Origin: Winogradskyella vincentii
Lineage (GTDB): Bacteria > Bacteroidota > Bacteroidia > Flavobacteriales > Flavobacteriaceae
NCBI RefSeq assembly: GCF_020166345.1
Contig: NZ_JAIUJS010000001.1
Coordinates: 186,001 to 250,000 of the forward strand
Reading direction: 5' to 3'
Length of the DNA: 64,000 bases
Below the pieces are notes generated by a model. The model ran no database searches, was not told the DNA's origin, and saw only the letters and a program-made list of their open reading frames with translations. The position numbers were made by a program, and so were the translations under genes. Positions 54,417 to 63,189 of this stretch are shown here, in pieces; the stretch's first letter is position 1; every line of letters begins with the position of its first letter.

Positions 54417-55494
54417 AAGAAAACTAAGAATAAACGGTCATTCTCATCTTCTTCCTTATCCAGAAGAGATTCCTGATTTTATGAAAGATAAAGGGATTTT
54501 TTGGGTGGATAAAGACAGAAAATTTATGCTTCAAAAAGATTGGAATCGACCAATTACTGATTCGAGTTTTTTCTTGGACGAGAAACTAGCATGGATGGAC
54601 CATTTTAAAATTGACCATGCAGTAGTTCTTAATCTTTCTCAATTATATGGAAACGGTCTTCGTTTAGAAGAAATGAAACAAGCCTTAAGATTTCAAAATG
54701 ATTTCAATGCTAGGATTCAGCGTGACAATCCAAGTAAATTTACTTGCGGGTTTGTTGTACATCCTGGGTTTGTACGTGGTGCTTGTTGGGAAATTGAGCG
54801 ATGTGTAGAAGTTTTAGGTATGCGTCTTTTGTGCTTACCAACTCATTATATGGATACTATTGGAACATGGCGTTGTATTTTCGATGAGGAAAACGAACCA
54901 ATTTTCGAACTTGCTGACAAATACAACCTCGCTGTAGAAATACATCCATACGATGGTGAAAAATTTATAAAACTAGAGAATACATCTTGGCGTTTTCATC
55001 TTATTTGGATGCTTGCACAATGTGCCGATGCTTACCACTTTTTAACTTTAAATGGTTATTATGAGAAGTATAAAAACATGCGTGTTTGTTTTGCGCATGG
55101 TGGTCAGTTAGCACAAATAAACTTGGGCAGAAGAATCCAAGGTTTTGATGGCAGACCTGATCTATTTGAAGGAAAAAGTCATCCTAGAAAAGCCGTTGGC
55201 CATAAAAACATTTTCTTTGATACGTTAGTTCATGATACAGGATCGCTTGAATTATTAATAAAAAATCAGACTTCGAAACAAGTTATAATGGGCTTGGACG
55301 ATCCTTATCCACTAGGCGAAATGGAAAGTGAGAAACAATCATCCTATCCTGGAAAAATTCTAGACCTTGCAATAGACAGGGATATTATAAATGAGACTGA
55401 ACGCGATGCCATTTGGGAGGATAATGTTTTGCAATGGCTTTTTGGTGAAGACGAAGAAGCAAAAAAATCATTAGTAAACAGAATTTTGGGTTAA
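54409..55494 (+). CDS. nbaD: 2-Amino-3-carboxymuconate 6-semialdehyde decarboxylase
   Basis: This zinc-dependent amidohydrolase-superfamily decarboxylase diverts the unstable ring-cleavage product away from quinolinate. The 361-aa protein has the metal motif His-x-His in INGHSHLLPYPEEIP, His in AVEIHPYDGE, His in VCFAHGGQLAQ and the catalytic Asp in MGLDDPYPLGE. The Arg/Trp cluster in LENTSWRFHLIWML fits ACMSD. It overlaps haaO by eight bases and the O-methyltransferase gene by one, matching substrate channel order in the pathway. Confidence 0.93.
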   Translation: MTKRKLRINGHSHLLPYPEEIPDFMKDKGIFWVDKDRKFMLQKDWNRPITDSSFFLDEKLAWMDHFKIDHAVVLNLSQLYGNGLRLEEMKQALRFQNDFNARIQRDNPSKFTCGFVVHPGFVRGACWEIERCVEVLGMRLLCLPTHYMDTIGTWRCIFDEENEPIFELADKYNLAVEIHPYDGEKFIKLENTSWRFHLIWMLAQCADAYHFLTLNGYYEKYKNMRVCFAHGGQLAQINLGRRIQGFDGRPDLFEGKSHPRKAVGHKNIFFDTLVHDTGSLELLIKNQTSKQVIMGLDDPYPLGEMESEKQSSYPGKILDLAIDRDIINETERDAIWEDNVLQWLFGEDEEAKKSLVNRILG

Positions 55495-56135
55495 TGCATT
55501 TTTTACCAGAGCCTATAGATAAATATGTAGTAGATCATTCTGAAGAAGAACCAATTATTCTGCAACAACTTACTAGAGAGACCTACCAAAAAGTATTACA
55601 ACCGATTATGCTGAGTGGACCTTATCAAGGACGTGTACTTAGCATACTTTCAAAATTAATTAGGCCAAAATCAATCCTAGAGATTGGAACATTTACAGGT
55701 TATTCCACAATTTGTCTTGCGGAAGGACTGGATACAGAGGGTCAATTACATACTATTGATATTAATGAAGAATTAGTAGATTTTCAACGCAAGTATTTTG
55801 ACAAATCGGGCTATGGAGATCAAATAAAACAATATTTAGGAAATGCCCTTGATATTATACCAAAATTAGACCATACGTTTGATTTGGTTTTTATTGATGC
55901 CGATAAACCAAATTACTCCAACTACTTCCATTTGGTTATTGACAAATTAAATAAGGGTGGTATAATTCTGTCTGACAATGTTTTGTGGCATGGAAAGGTA
56001 GTAGAGTCCTTGAACCCTAAAGATAGTTCAACGAAGGCAGTGTTGGAATACAATAAGCTTTTAAAAAATGATGCTAGAATTGAAACGGTAGTACTTCCAG
56101 TTCGTGATGGCTTAACTATTAGCAGAAAGAAATAA
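55494..56135 (+). CDS. Class I O-methyltransferase (COMT-like)
   Basis: The 213-aa SAM-dependent O-methyltransferase is of the catechol/caffeoyl-CoA type. Motif I is ILEIGTFTGYSTICLAEGL, followed by LHTIDINEELVDFQRKYF, the metal-binding FDLVFIDADKPNYSNYFHLV and GGIILSDNVLWHGKV. Such enzymes methylate vicinal hydroxy groups with a divalent metal. It is the last gene of the kynurenine operon, coupled to the decarboxylase gene. 3-Hydroxykynurenine, 3-hydroxyanthranilate or related aminophenols are plausible acceptors, but that is inference. Its stop codon abuts that of convergent tatA. Confidence 0.88.
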   Translation: MHFLPEPIDKYVVDHSEEEPIILQQLTRETYQKVLQPIMLSGPYQGRVLSILSKLIRPKSILEIGTFTGYSTICLAEGLDTEGQLHTIDINEELVDFQRKYFDKSGYGDQIKQYLGNALDIIPKLDHTFDLVFIDADKPNYSNYFHLVIDKLNKGGIILSDNVLWHGKVVESLNPKDSSTKAVLEYNKLLKNDARIETVVLPVRDGLTISRKK

Positions 56136-56426
56136 CTAATTGTCCCTTTTTAAAGAACCTGTAAAATCCTCGAGGTCGTCTTTTACTTTATTAAGCTCTT
56201 CATTTATATTTTTAGTAACATCAGTATCTACGATATTATTTTCCTTGGCACTTTTAGTAACCTCGTGTTTAATATCATTGGTAGCATCTCTTAAAGTTCT
56301 CATACCCTTGCCCATGCCTCGTGCAATCTCGGGTAATTTATCAGCTCCAAATACCAGTACAACTATAAATAGTATAAAAACTATTTCAGTGCCTCCAATA
56401 AATAAAAATATAGTTTGGTGTATCAC
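56136..56426 (-). CDS. tatA: TatA/TatE twin-arginine translocase subunit
   Basis: This pore-forming subunit of the Tat protein export system has 96 aa. It has a short periplasmic N terminus, one membrane helix (about 12-29, EIVFILFIVVLVFGADKLPEIARGMG, including the conserved FG and LPE motif) and an amphipathic plus acidic cytoplasmic tail. The only in-frame start is GTG at 56426, four bases after a perfect -7 box, so the message is probably leaderless. tatC is not in the window. Confidence 0.9.
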   Translation of the reverse strand: MIHQTIFLFIGGTEIVFILFIVVLVFGADKLPEIARGMGKGMRTLRDATNDIKHEVTKSAKENNIVDTDVTKNINEELNKVKDDLEDFTGSLKRDN

Positions 56427-56430
56427 ATTG

Positions 56431-56438
56431 CAAATATA
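56431..56438 (-). promoter_or_regulatory. -7 box (TATATTTG) abutting the tatA GTG start
   Basis: On the minus strand TATATTTG-CAAT-GTG is the same arrangement seen at the HYC_CC_PP gene (7559-7571). Transcription should start at or within a base or two of the GTG codon. Confidence 0.5.
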
Positions 56439-56455
56439 GAGTGACTTTATGTAAT

Positions 56456-56484
56456 AAAAAAAGCCGACTCGTTAAAGTCGGCTT
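56456..56484 (-). terminator. Intrinsic terminator after the M1 peptidase gene
   Basis: On the minus strand a perfect 9-bp stem (AAGCCGACT / AGTCGGCTT) with a six-base loop is followed by seven T. It lies 19 bases past the M1 peptidase stop codon. Confidence 0.88.
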
Positions 56485-56502
56485 AATATTATAAATGTTT
56501 GT

Positions 56503-58797
56503 TTAGTTTTTAATTTGATTTTTGAATTTATCAAAATCACTCTGTTGTACTTCTCTTGGCCAAGAATTATTTGATGTATCTACATCTGCAGTCTCTAAAT
56601 CTGGATCTACAGTAATAGCTACAATTTCTTTATCACTTGCTATTGCCCTGCGAGCTTCTTTATCATTTAATCTCCAAATCTGTGCAGGATATGTTACTCT
56701 CTCTTTGGTATCATCCGCATAAGTATACTCAACAATTAATGGCATAACAAGTCCTCCTGGTTTATCAAATGTTACTTCATAAAAATACTTTGGTGGAGTT
56801 TTCATTTCATTTCTTTGTTCAGGCGTGAAGTTATCCATCAAATATTCTTTCACTGTTGGTAAATCATTGATGCCACCACTATTTTTAGCTGTTTCATAAC
56901 CCTCTTTTCCTTCTTCAATAAAATAAACAAGACTATTTGAATCCATTCTATAACGTTCAGCAAGTCTTTTACCTTCTTCATTTGGTGTATTTGTTACAGC
57001 GTACCTCTTAACTTCTTTGATTCCGATATCAGTGTAGTCAGTTGTATAAAACCATCCTCTCCAGAACCAATCTAAGTCTACCGCTGATGCATCTTCCATT
57101 GTACGGAAGAAATCTTCAGGTGTCGGGTGTTTAAATTTCCAACGATTTGCGTATTCTTTAAATGCATAGTCAAACAAGTCTCTACCCATTACTGTTTCTC
57201 TTAAAATATTGAGACCAGTTGCTGGTTTAGAATAGGCATTGCTACCAAATTGATACGTATTTAATCCTTTTGTCATAATAGGAGCAATATAATCTTGATC
57301 TCCTCCCATGTATCTCACAATATTCTTGGCAGGTCCACGTCTAGAAGGATATTTGGTCTGTCCTGGTGACAAGGCACTAGGATTACTTTCACCAAAATCT
57401 TGTTCTGCAACATACTGAACAAAAGTGTTTAAACCTTCATCCATCCATGTCCATTGACGCTCATCACTATTAATGATCATTGGAAACCAATTATGACCAA
57501 CTTCATGAATAATTACACCAATCATTCCAAATTTAGTTCTATCAGAATAGGTTCCATCCTCATTAGGTCGACCAAAGTTGTAACAAATCATAGGATATTC
57601 CATACCCATTGGTGCATGAACAGATATTGCTTTATGGTACGGGTAGTCAAAAGTCATACGAGAGTATGATTTCAAAGTACTTGCAACAGTTCTAGTAGAC
57701 CACTGTTCCCATAAAGGGTTACCTTCTTTTGAATACATAGAAACGGCCATTACTTCTTTGCTGTCAAGTTTTACAGCCATCATATCCCAAATGAATTTAC
57801 GTGAGGTTGCAAAACCAAAATCCCTAACCATTTGTGCAGATAATTTCCAAGTTTTCTTATCAGAACTTTTTGTTTTCTCAGTTACACGTGCTTCTTCTTC
57901 TGTAACTATCATAACAGGCTCATCAAAGGATTTCTTAGCCTTTTTGTAGCGCTTCATCATTTCCTTTGTAAAGACCTCTTCTCTGTTAGTTAAATAACCT
58001 GTACCATCTAAAATGTGATCTGCAGGAACCGTAATATTAACATCGAAATCTCCAAATGGCAATGCAAACTCATCACGACCCCAGAATTGAGAATTCTGCC
58101 ATCCTTCCACATCGTTGTAAACTGCCATACGAGGATAGAACTGTGCCATTACGTAAATTCTATTATCGTTTTCTTCAAAATATTCATAACCTGAACGACC
58201 TCCATCTTTAACATGGTCGTTTATATTATACCACCACTTTATTTGAAATGAAAACTTATCTCCTGTCTCCATTGGTTTCGGTAATTCTACTCGCATCATG
58301 GTACGATTAATCATATGAGGTAAATCATTACCATTTACATCTTTAACATGCTCTATATTAAACCCACCATCAAATCGTTCTTTTAAATAAGATCTAACGG
58401 CTCTAGACGAAGATGTTGCAGGACCAATCCCTGTGCTATTAATTAAAGGAGTTTTAGAATCTCTAGAACGCATATTCTGGTCTAGCTGAACCCATAAATA
58501 TGTCAACACATCAGGAGAATTATTTGTATAGGTAATAGTTTCATCACCGTATAATCTTGCATTTTCATCATCTATTTCAATATCCATTTTATAATCAGCC
58601 TGTTGCTGATAATAAGCTGGTCCAGGCGCTCCACTCCCAGTTCTAAACATATTGGGTGTAGAAAATTCATCGTATAGCTGTTTAAATTTATTTTCGTTGG
58701 TGTGACCTGGTTTACGCTCTGGTTTAATTTCATTTTGAGCTAATGCACTCGCAGAAATAAACATTGTAGCGCATAGGAAATACTTTAAAATTTTCAT
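56503..58797 (-). CDS. Exported M1-family zinc aminopeptidase
   Basis: The 764-aa protein has a signal peptide (about 1-20, ALAQ) and the gluzincin active site: His431-Glu-x2-His435 (HEVGHNWFPMI), followed 18 residues on by the third zinc ligand in WTWMDEGLN. An N-terminal beta domain precedes it (about 60-290). Instead of the usual GAMEN exopeptidase loop the corresponding segment reads PMGMEYPMICYNF, so specificity may differ. The C-terminal part (about 640-764) is a beta domain. A role in processing peptides in the periplasm or medium is likely. Confidence 0.9.
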   Translation of the reverse strand: MKILKYFLCATMFISASALAQNEIKPERKPGHTNENKFKQLYDEFSTPNMFRTGSGAPGPAYYQQQADYKMDIEIDDENARLYGDETITYTNNSPDVLTYLWVQLDQNMRSRDSKTPLINSTGIGPATSSSRAVRSYLKERFDGGFNIEHVKDVNGNDLPHMINRTMMRVELPKPMETGDKFSFQIKWWYNINDHVKDGGRSGYEYFEENDNRIYVMAQFYPRMAVYNDVEGWQNSQFWGRDEFALPFGDFDVNITVPADHILDGTGYLTNREEVFTKEMMKRYKKAKKSFDEPVMIVTEEEARVTEKTKSSDKKTWKLSAQMVRDFGFATSRKFIWDMMAVKLDSKEVMAVSMYSKEGNPLWEQWSTRTVASTLKSYSRMTFDYPYHKAISVHAPMGMEYPMICYNFGRPNEDGTYSDRTKFGMIGVIIHEVGHNWFPMIINSDERQWTWMDEGLNTFVQYVAEQDFGESNPSALSPGQTKYPSRRGPAKNIVRYMGGDQDYIAPIMTKGLNTYQFGSNAYSKPATGLNILRETVMGRDLFDYAFKEYANRWKFKHPTPEDFFRTMEDASAVDLDWFWRGWFYTTDYTDIGIKEVKRYAVTNTPNEEGKRLAERYRMDSNSLVYFIEEGKEGYETAKNSGGINDLPTVKEYLMDNFTPEQRNEMKTPPKYFYEVTFDKPGGLVMPLIVEYTYADDTKERVTYPAQIWRLNDKEARRAIASDKEIVAITVDPDLETADVDTSNNSWPREVQQSDFDKFKNQIKN

Positions 58798-58863
58798 GTG
58801 AATTAGTGTCGTTTATAAAAATGATGACGAAAATAGCTAAATTAACTTAGCTTTAGTAGTGTT

Positions 58864-59370
58864 TTAATTAAAGTTTAACAAGCAATTGTCGTTGTCTGGA
58901 ATCAATAAAAAACTCTTGTTTTTATTATTGATTTTGAGTCTAATAATATTTTGTTGATCGGTAAAAACATCAAACAAAACCCTATTCTTAACCTCAATAC
59001 TTTTTACTTCTGATATATTTTCAATCTCTAGATAACAATAAGCAATATCGTCTTTATATTCTTTACCTATAAAATTGAATTCTACTGGCATTCCATTAAG
59101 TGTTACCCTCAGTTTATCCGATAAGTAACGTTGCATGTATTCCTCAACTAATAATGATTCATTTTCATCACCCAAGGTGACCCTATCATCAAATCTTTCC
59201 CTTATCAAGGTCTCAAAATCATCAATAAATATTTGAGTTATTATTTGTACTGATTTTTCTTCCTTAACAAATTCAATTTTAGTGACACTAACATAATATT
59301 CATGGAGGTAACCACTTGAAAGAAAAAGGGGAATTACAAGTAATAAAAACAGGGATTTAATTTTGCTCAT
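58864..59370 (-). CDS. Exported DUF6702 family protein
   Basis: The 168-aa protein (from ATG 59370) has a signal peptide (about 1-21, LFLSSGYLHEYYVS) and the DUF6702 pattern HEYYVSVTKIEF, followed by an all-beta domain with YCYLEIENISEVKSIEVKNRVLFDVF. An upstream in-frame ATG at 59421 would overlap the preceding gene by eight bases and add 17 residues; the hydrophobic signal argues for the later one. The function is unknown. It is the last gene of a minus-strand trio with two CarboxypepD_reg proteins, just upstream of the M1 peptidase gene. Confidence 0.75.
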   Translation of the reverse strand: MSKIKSLFLLLVIPLFLSSGYLHEYYVSVTKIEFVKEEKSVQIITQIFIDDFETLIRERFDDRVTLGDENESLLVEEYMQRYLSDKLRVTLNGMPVEFNFIGKEYKDDIAYCYLEIENISEVKSIEVKNRVLFDVFTDQQNIIRLKINNKNKSFLLIPDNDNCLLNFN

Positions 59371-59413
59371 TATTAAAGGCTTGGTCTGACTTAAACCAAA
59401 AATTATTCCAAAA

Positions 59414-60211
59414 TTAATCATTAGATGAAGACTTTCTGTTGTTATTATAGGCTTTTAACTTCAATTTTAAGAATTCAATAGCTTCAATATCGTTGTTTCT
59501 ATTGCATAATTCTAAAAACCCCTCATCCTCCTGACAAAATAGAAAAAATTCAGTTGTTAAGTTTTCTGCAAGATATTCATTCTCAAAAATAATTGATTCA
59601 TACTCTCTTTTAAGCCTTTCAATACATTTATCCCTCGAGTCTAAATCAACTATTTTTTTCAATTTTTTAGTTCTACCACTTATTCTATTTAGTAGCTTAT
59701 GAAAATTAACTCCAAATCCTAAACCGATATGTCCCCATGGACCTGCATCCGCGTCATGCAATTTACGCTCATTAATTGTCAGTGGTTTACCTATATAACC
59801 AGGAATTCCAAGATCATAGAAATTCACTTCTGTTTTTGCATCAGAATTTTGAAGGTCCGATTCTAAACTACCAGTCAATATTTTACCTACTATGACTTCA
59901 TCTAACTCATTGATTTTTTCAACTAGTGCTATTCTTAATATGCCAGAAATTATTATTGTGTTCGTTATTACAATTTCTTTTGATTCATATTTTAACCCAG
60001 ATATAAATAAAGTATCAGAAACCTTTGCTGGTATTATAAAAGATCCGTCCTCTTCTGATACAGTATATTTTGGAGCAGTTTTATTCAATATATGGATACC
60101 TTCCACATCGCCATTTGCAATGAGCTGGCCCTTTAAATCTTTGCGTTGTCCAAAAACAATAAGACTATATAGAATGAAATAAAATGTAAAACCGAATTTA
60201 ATTCTTATCAC
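59414..60211 (-). CDS. Exported CarboxypepD_reg-like protein (second of a pair)
   Basis: The 265-aa protein has a signal peptide (about 1-21, SLIVFGQ) and a carboxypeptidase-regulatory-like beta-sandwich domain (about 24-105, LKGQLIANGDVEGIHILNK...ELDEVIVG). A charged, mostly helical tail with unusual Cys residues (FLFCQEDEGFLELCNRNN) follows. Such domains form the N terminus of TonB receptors; here no barrel follows. It is a tandem paralogue of the upstream gene, which it overlaps by 14 bases. The function is unknown; cell-surface attachment or receptor interaction is conceivable. Confidence 0.75.
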   Translation of the reverse strand: MIRIKFGFTFYFILYSLIVFGQRKDLKGQLIANGDVEGIHILNKTAPKYTVSEEDGSFIIPAKVSDTLFISGLKYESKEIVITNTIIISGILRIALVEKINELDEVIVGKILTGSLESDLQNSDAKTEVNFYDLGIPGYIGKPLTINERKLHDADAGPWGHIGLGFGVNFHKLLNRISGRTKKLKKIVDLDSRDKCIERLKREYESIIFENEYLAENLTTEFFLFCQEDEGFLELCNRNNDIEAIEFLKLKLKAYNNNRKSSSND

Positions 60212-61013
60212 CTTTAGATTTTAGATAAGACTGACTGAGCTGATTTATGCGTTCTAAAAATTGAACTTCCTTGTCTTTTGCTAATAAGGATTCATCAACA
60301 CCTTTATTTTCAACATAGTCAACAAAAGCATCCATTTCATCAAGAGGAATATCAAAATTTACATGAATAAAATTAACACTGTATTGCTCTAAAGCCTTTT
60401 TAAAAGGTGTTTTGTTAAGTGCTTTGTCTTGATTAGTCATTTTTTCACCATCAATATCTGCCACTTGGCTCACTAAAAATCCTGCAAGATTTACCAAGTT
60501 TAGCATATTATCTACTCTTGGATTGTATTCATTAAATGCAACATTTTCAGCCTTTGTATTATAATCTGCTGAAAACTGAAAATCCTCAATATGGTCTAAA
60601 CCAAAATATACAGCATCTAGGCTAACATTATAGGTTCTAACATTTTCTAAATCAGCATTTAAATTTCCGGTTAATCCGAAAGGCAATAATACTACTTCGT
60701 CAAGTTTATTCACCTCCTCTACTAAAATAACAGTCATTTGTTTAGATTGTAATATTTGTTCTGAAATAACAACCGTAAAATCTTTGAACTGAAGTGCTCC
60801 AAATTCTACAACATCGTTCAGAGCAACGTCGATTTTAAATTCACCTTTTTCATCTGTAACAGTACCCTTATTGGAAGAAGTATTATAAACCGTCACACCC
60901 TCCTTATCTTGAGCAGATACTATAATTCTACCATTAATAGTTATACGATCAATATCCTGTGAATATGCAATTATTGAAAATGTGCAAAAAAGCGTAAGTA
61001 TTATTTTCTTCAT
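60198..61013 (-). CDS. Exported CarboxypepD_reg-like protein (first of a pair)
   Basis: The 271-aa protein has a signal peptide (about 1-18, SIIAYSQ) and a CarboxypepD_reg-like domain (about 24-110, ITINGRIIVSAQDKEGVTVYNTS...KLDEVVLLPFGLTGNL). A helical C-terminal region without known motifs follows. It shares with its neighbour the block V-E-x-(V/I)-N-x-LDEV followed by LTG-x-L-x2-DL, so the two arose by duplication. It is first of a three-gene minus-strand unit with the second copy and DUF6702. Confidence 0.75.
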   Translation of the reverse strand: MKKIILTLFCTFSIIAYSQDIDRITINGRIIVSAQDKEGVTVYNTSSNKGTVTDEKGEFKIDVALNDVVEFGALQFKDFTVVISEQILQSKQMTVILVEEVNKLDEVVLLPFGLTGNLNADLENVRTYNVSLDAVYFGLDHIEDFQFSADYNTKAENVAFNEYNPRVDNMLNLVNLAGFLVSQVADIDGEKMTNQDKALNKTPFKKALEQYSVNFIHVNFDIPLDEMDAFVDYVENKGVDESLLAKDKEVQFLERINQLSQSYLKSKGDKN

Positions 61014-61149
61014 TTTATAGCATTAAGAATATTAAAATACGAACATAATCTTTAATTCTCATAAAAAATTGTTGGTAAATCTTTGTTAAATGCGATTTAA
61101 CCTCTTTTTCAGCTTTATTTTAGATTAATTATCTTAGCAAAAAAAAGAA

Positions 61150-61857
61150 TTGAGGGATTTATTAATAGCAAGTACTTCTACTGTGCATGGTAGTGGGTAT
61201 TTAGAATACCTTTTTGATGAATTAGAATTATTGTTCAAAGACTGCAACGAAATTCTATTTATTCCATATGCTAGGCCAGGTGGCGTCAGTTATGACGAAT
61301 ATACCACCATTGCAAATTCTGCCTTCAAAAAAATAGGTAAAAAAGTAAAGGGTATCCACGAATTTAAGGACCTACAAAATGCAATTAGTAATGCTAAAGG
61401 AATCTTCACAGGTGGTGGCAATACATTTGTATTGGTAAATCAATTATATAGAAATAATGTTTTGGCAAGCCTTCAAAATGCCATTGAAAATGGTACACCC
61501 TATCTAGGCACTAGTGCTGGTAGCAATATTTGTGGTTTAACCATGAATACTACTAATGACATGCCTATTATTTACCCTCCAAGTTTCAAAACTTTAGGCA
61601 TAGTCCCGTTTAATATAAATCCACATTACTTGGATCCAGATCCAAAAAGTAAGCATATGGGTGAAACCCGTGAAACACGAATAAAAGAGTTTCATGCATT
61701 TAATACGCAACCAGTAATTGGTTTACGAGAAGGAAGTTGGATCGAAGTAAAAGGTGAAAATATTAAACTAAGAGGGGATCTTAATGCAAGAATATTTGAA
61801 TACAAAAAAGAACCTTATGAATTAACGACAAACAATGATTTGTTCTTTCTAAAGTAA
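61150..61857 (+). CDS. pepE: Dipeptidase E (alpha-aspartyl dipeptidase, S51)
   Basis: This serine peptidase hydrolyses N-terminal Asp-Xaa dipeptides. The 235-aa protein has the GTSAGSN nucleophile elbow with Ser122, FTGGGNTFVLVNQLY, and a late NPHYLDPDPKSKHMGETRETRI block with the catalytic His. The start is TTG at 61150: an in-frame TAG precedes it by five codons. A near-consensus -7 box (TATCTTAG, one mismatch) at 61130-61137 lies just upstream. Unlinked functionally to its divergent neighbours. Confidence 0.93.
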   Translation: MRDLLIASTSTVHGSGYLEYLFDELELLFKDCNEILFIPYARPGGVSYDEYTTIANSAFKKIGKKVKGIHEFKDLQNAISNAKGIFTGGGNTFVLVNQLYRNNVLASLQNAIENGTPYLGTSAGSNICGLTMNTTNDMPIIYPPSFKTLGIVPFNINPHYLDPDPKSKHMGETRETRIKEFHAFNTQPVIGLREGSWIEVKGENIKLRGDLNARIFEYKKEPYELTTNNDLFFLK

Positions 61858-61859
61858 TA

Positions 61860-62285
61860 TTACAAATTCTTAAAAAAATGATATCCTAATATCTCAAATC
61901 CTTCATTATAGTAAAGCTTATGTGAAGGATAATTTTGCACATATGTATTAAGTTCCATAGTCTGATAACCTTTGTTCATTACATAATTACTTATCCAATT
62001 CATAAACTTTTTTCCTAAACCAGATCCTCTATATTCTGGTTTTATAAATACATGGTCAATCTCTACAGATTTACCCGCGTAATGCCTTGTAAAATACCAA
62101 AGACCAGAAACACCAATTAAATCATTTCCTAAATAAATACCAGCGCATTCATAATTCTGTTCGATCATTTCATTAAATCTTTCTCGTAAAATTTCCATTG
62201 ATATTTTTGCTTCATTCAAATCATAAACCAAAGGCACAACTGATTCGATCTCATTTTTTGGAATTATGCTAAACTGAAAATCCAT
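61860..62285 (-). CDS. GNAT-family N-acetyltransferase
   Basis: The 141-aa single-domain GNAT protein has motif A as DHVFIKPEYRGSGLGKKFMNWISNYV (the acetyl-CoA loop R-G-S-G-L-G) and motif B with ELNTYVQNYPSHKLYYNEGFEILGYHFFK. The acceptor cannot be predicted. It converges on pepE with a two-base gap between stop codons. Confidence 0.88.
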   Translation of the reverse strand: MDFQFSIIPKNEIESVVPLVYDLNEAKISMEILRERFNEMIEQNYECAGIYLGNDLIGVSGLWYFTRHYAGKSVEIDHVFIKPEYRGSGLGKKFMNWISNYVMNKGYQTMELNTYVQNYPSHKLYYNEGFEILGYHFFKNL

Positions 62286-62421
62286 CTTTTAAAAATTATT
62301 TAGTAATGCTAAAATTAAATGATATTCACACCAAATCCATATTTTAATGCCAATTGAGATGACTTTTAAATAAAATTTGTGTCAAACTTTTGTAAATTGA
62401 ACACAACTAACATATTCTTAT

Positions 62422-63189
62422 ATGAGAAGAGGAAATTTTAAAGTTAGATTGATTATTGGTCTAGCAATTGTCGCTTTTGCTTTTGTTCGTCGTTGTAGCC
62501 AACAAGAGGTTAATCCATATACTGGACGCACACAAGCCATTTCACTATCTCCAGAACAGGAAATTGCTATCGGACTGCAAAGTGCACCAGGCATGGCACA
62601 ACAACATGGCGGTTTACACCCAGACAATAGGTATCAAGCGCTTGTGGATGATATAGGTAATAAGTTAGTACAAAGCAGTATTGCTAAAAATACACCTTAT
62701 AAGTATGAATTTCATTTGTTAGCTGACGAGAGAACAATTAATGCATTTGCCTTACCAGGAGGTCAAATTTTTATAACCTATGCCCTATTTTCTAAGTTGG
62801 AAAATCAAGATCAATTAGCAGGTGTTTTAGGGCATGAAATAGGACATGTTCTGGGAAAACATTCTAACGAAAGAATTACCAACTCAAAATATTGGCAAAC
62901 CCTGATTATGGGAGCTGGTGCCATAGATATGGGTGCTGTTGCTCAACAAATTGGCCAAGGGACACTCCTGAAAAATGGTAGAGGTGATGAATTAGAAAGT
63001 GATGAATTGGGAGTTCATTTTATGATTGATGCTGGATATAATCCTGAAGAAATGATTGGTGTAATGAAGATTTTAAAAGCAGCTGCTGGGCCAAATCGGG
63101 TTCCGGAATTTCAAAGTACACACCCAGATCCCGAAAACAGGATTGAACACATTAAAGAGTCAATTAGAAAATACAAAAATGCGTCTTAA
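62422..63189 (+). CDS. M48-family membrane-associated metalloprotease
   Basis: The 255-aa protein has an N-terminal signal-anchor (about 8-24) and an M48 peptidase domain with His138-Glu-x2-His142 (LGHEIGHVLGKH) and the third zinc ligand in LESDELGVHFMIDAGYNP. It resembles the soluble Loi/BepA-type M48 proteases of the periplasm more than the multi-pass HtpX. A role in envelope or outer-membrane-protein quality control is likely. The stop codon lies in the loop of the terminator that follows. Confidence 0.88.
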   Translation: MRRGNFKVRLIIGLAIVAFAFVRRCSQQEVNPYTGRTQAISLSPEQEIAIGLQSAPGMAQQHGGLHPDNRYQALVDDIGNKLVQSSIAKNTPYKYEFHLLADERTINAFALPGGQIFITYALFSKLENQDQLAGVLGHEIGHVLGKHSNERITNSKYWQTLIMGAGAIDMGAVAQQIGQGTLLKNGRGDELESDELGVHFMIDAGYNPEEMIGVMKILKAAAGPNRVPEFQSTHPDPENRIEHIKESIRKYKNAS

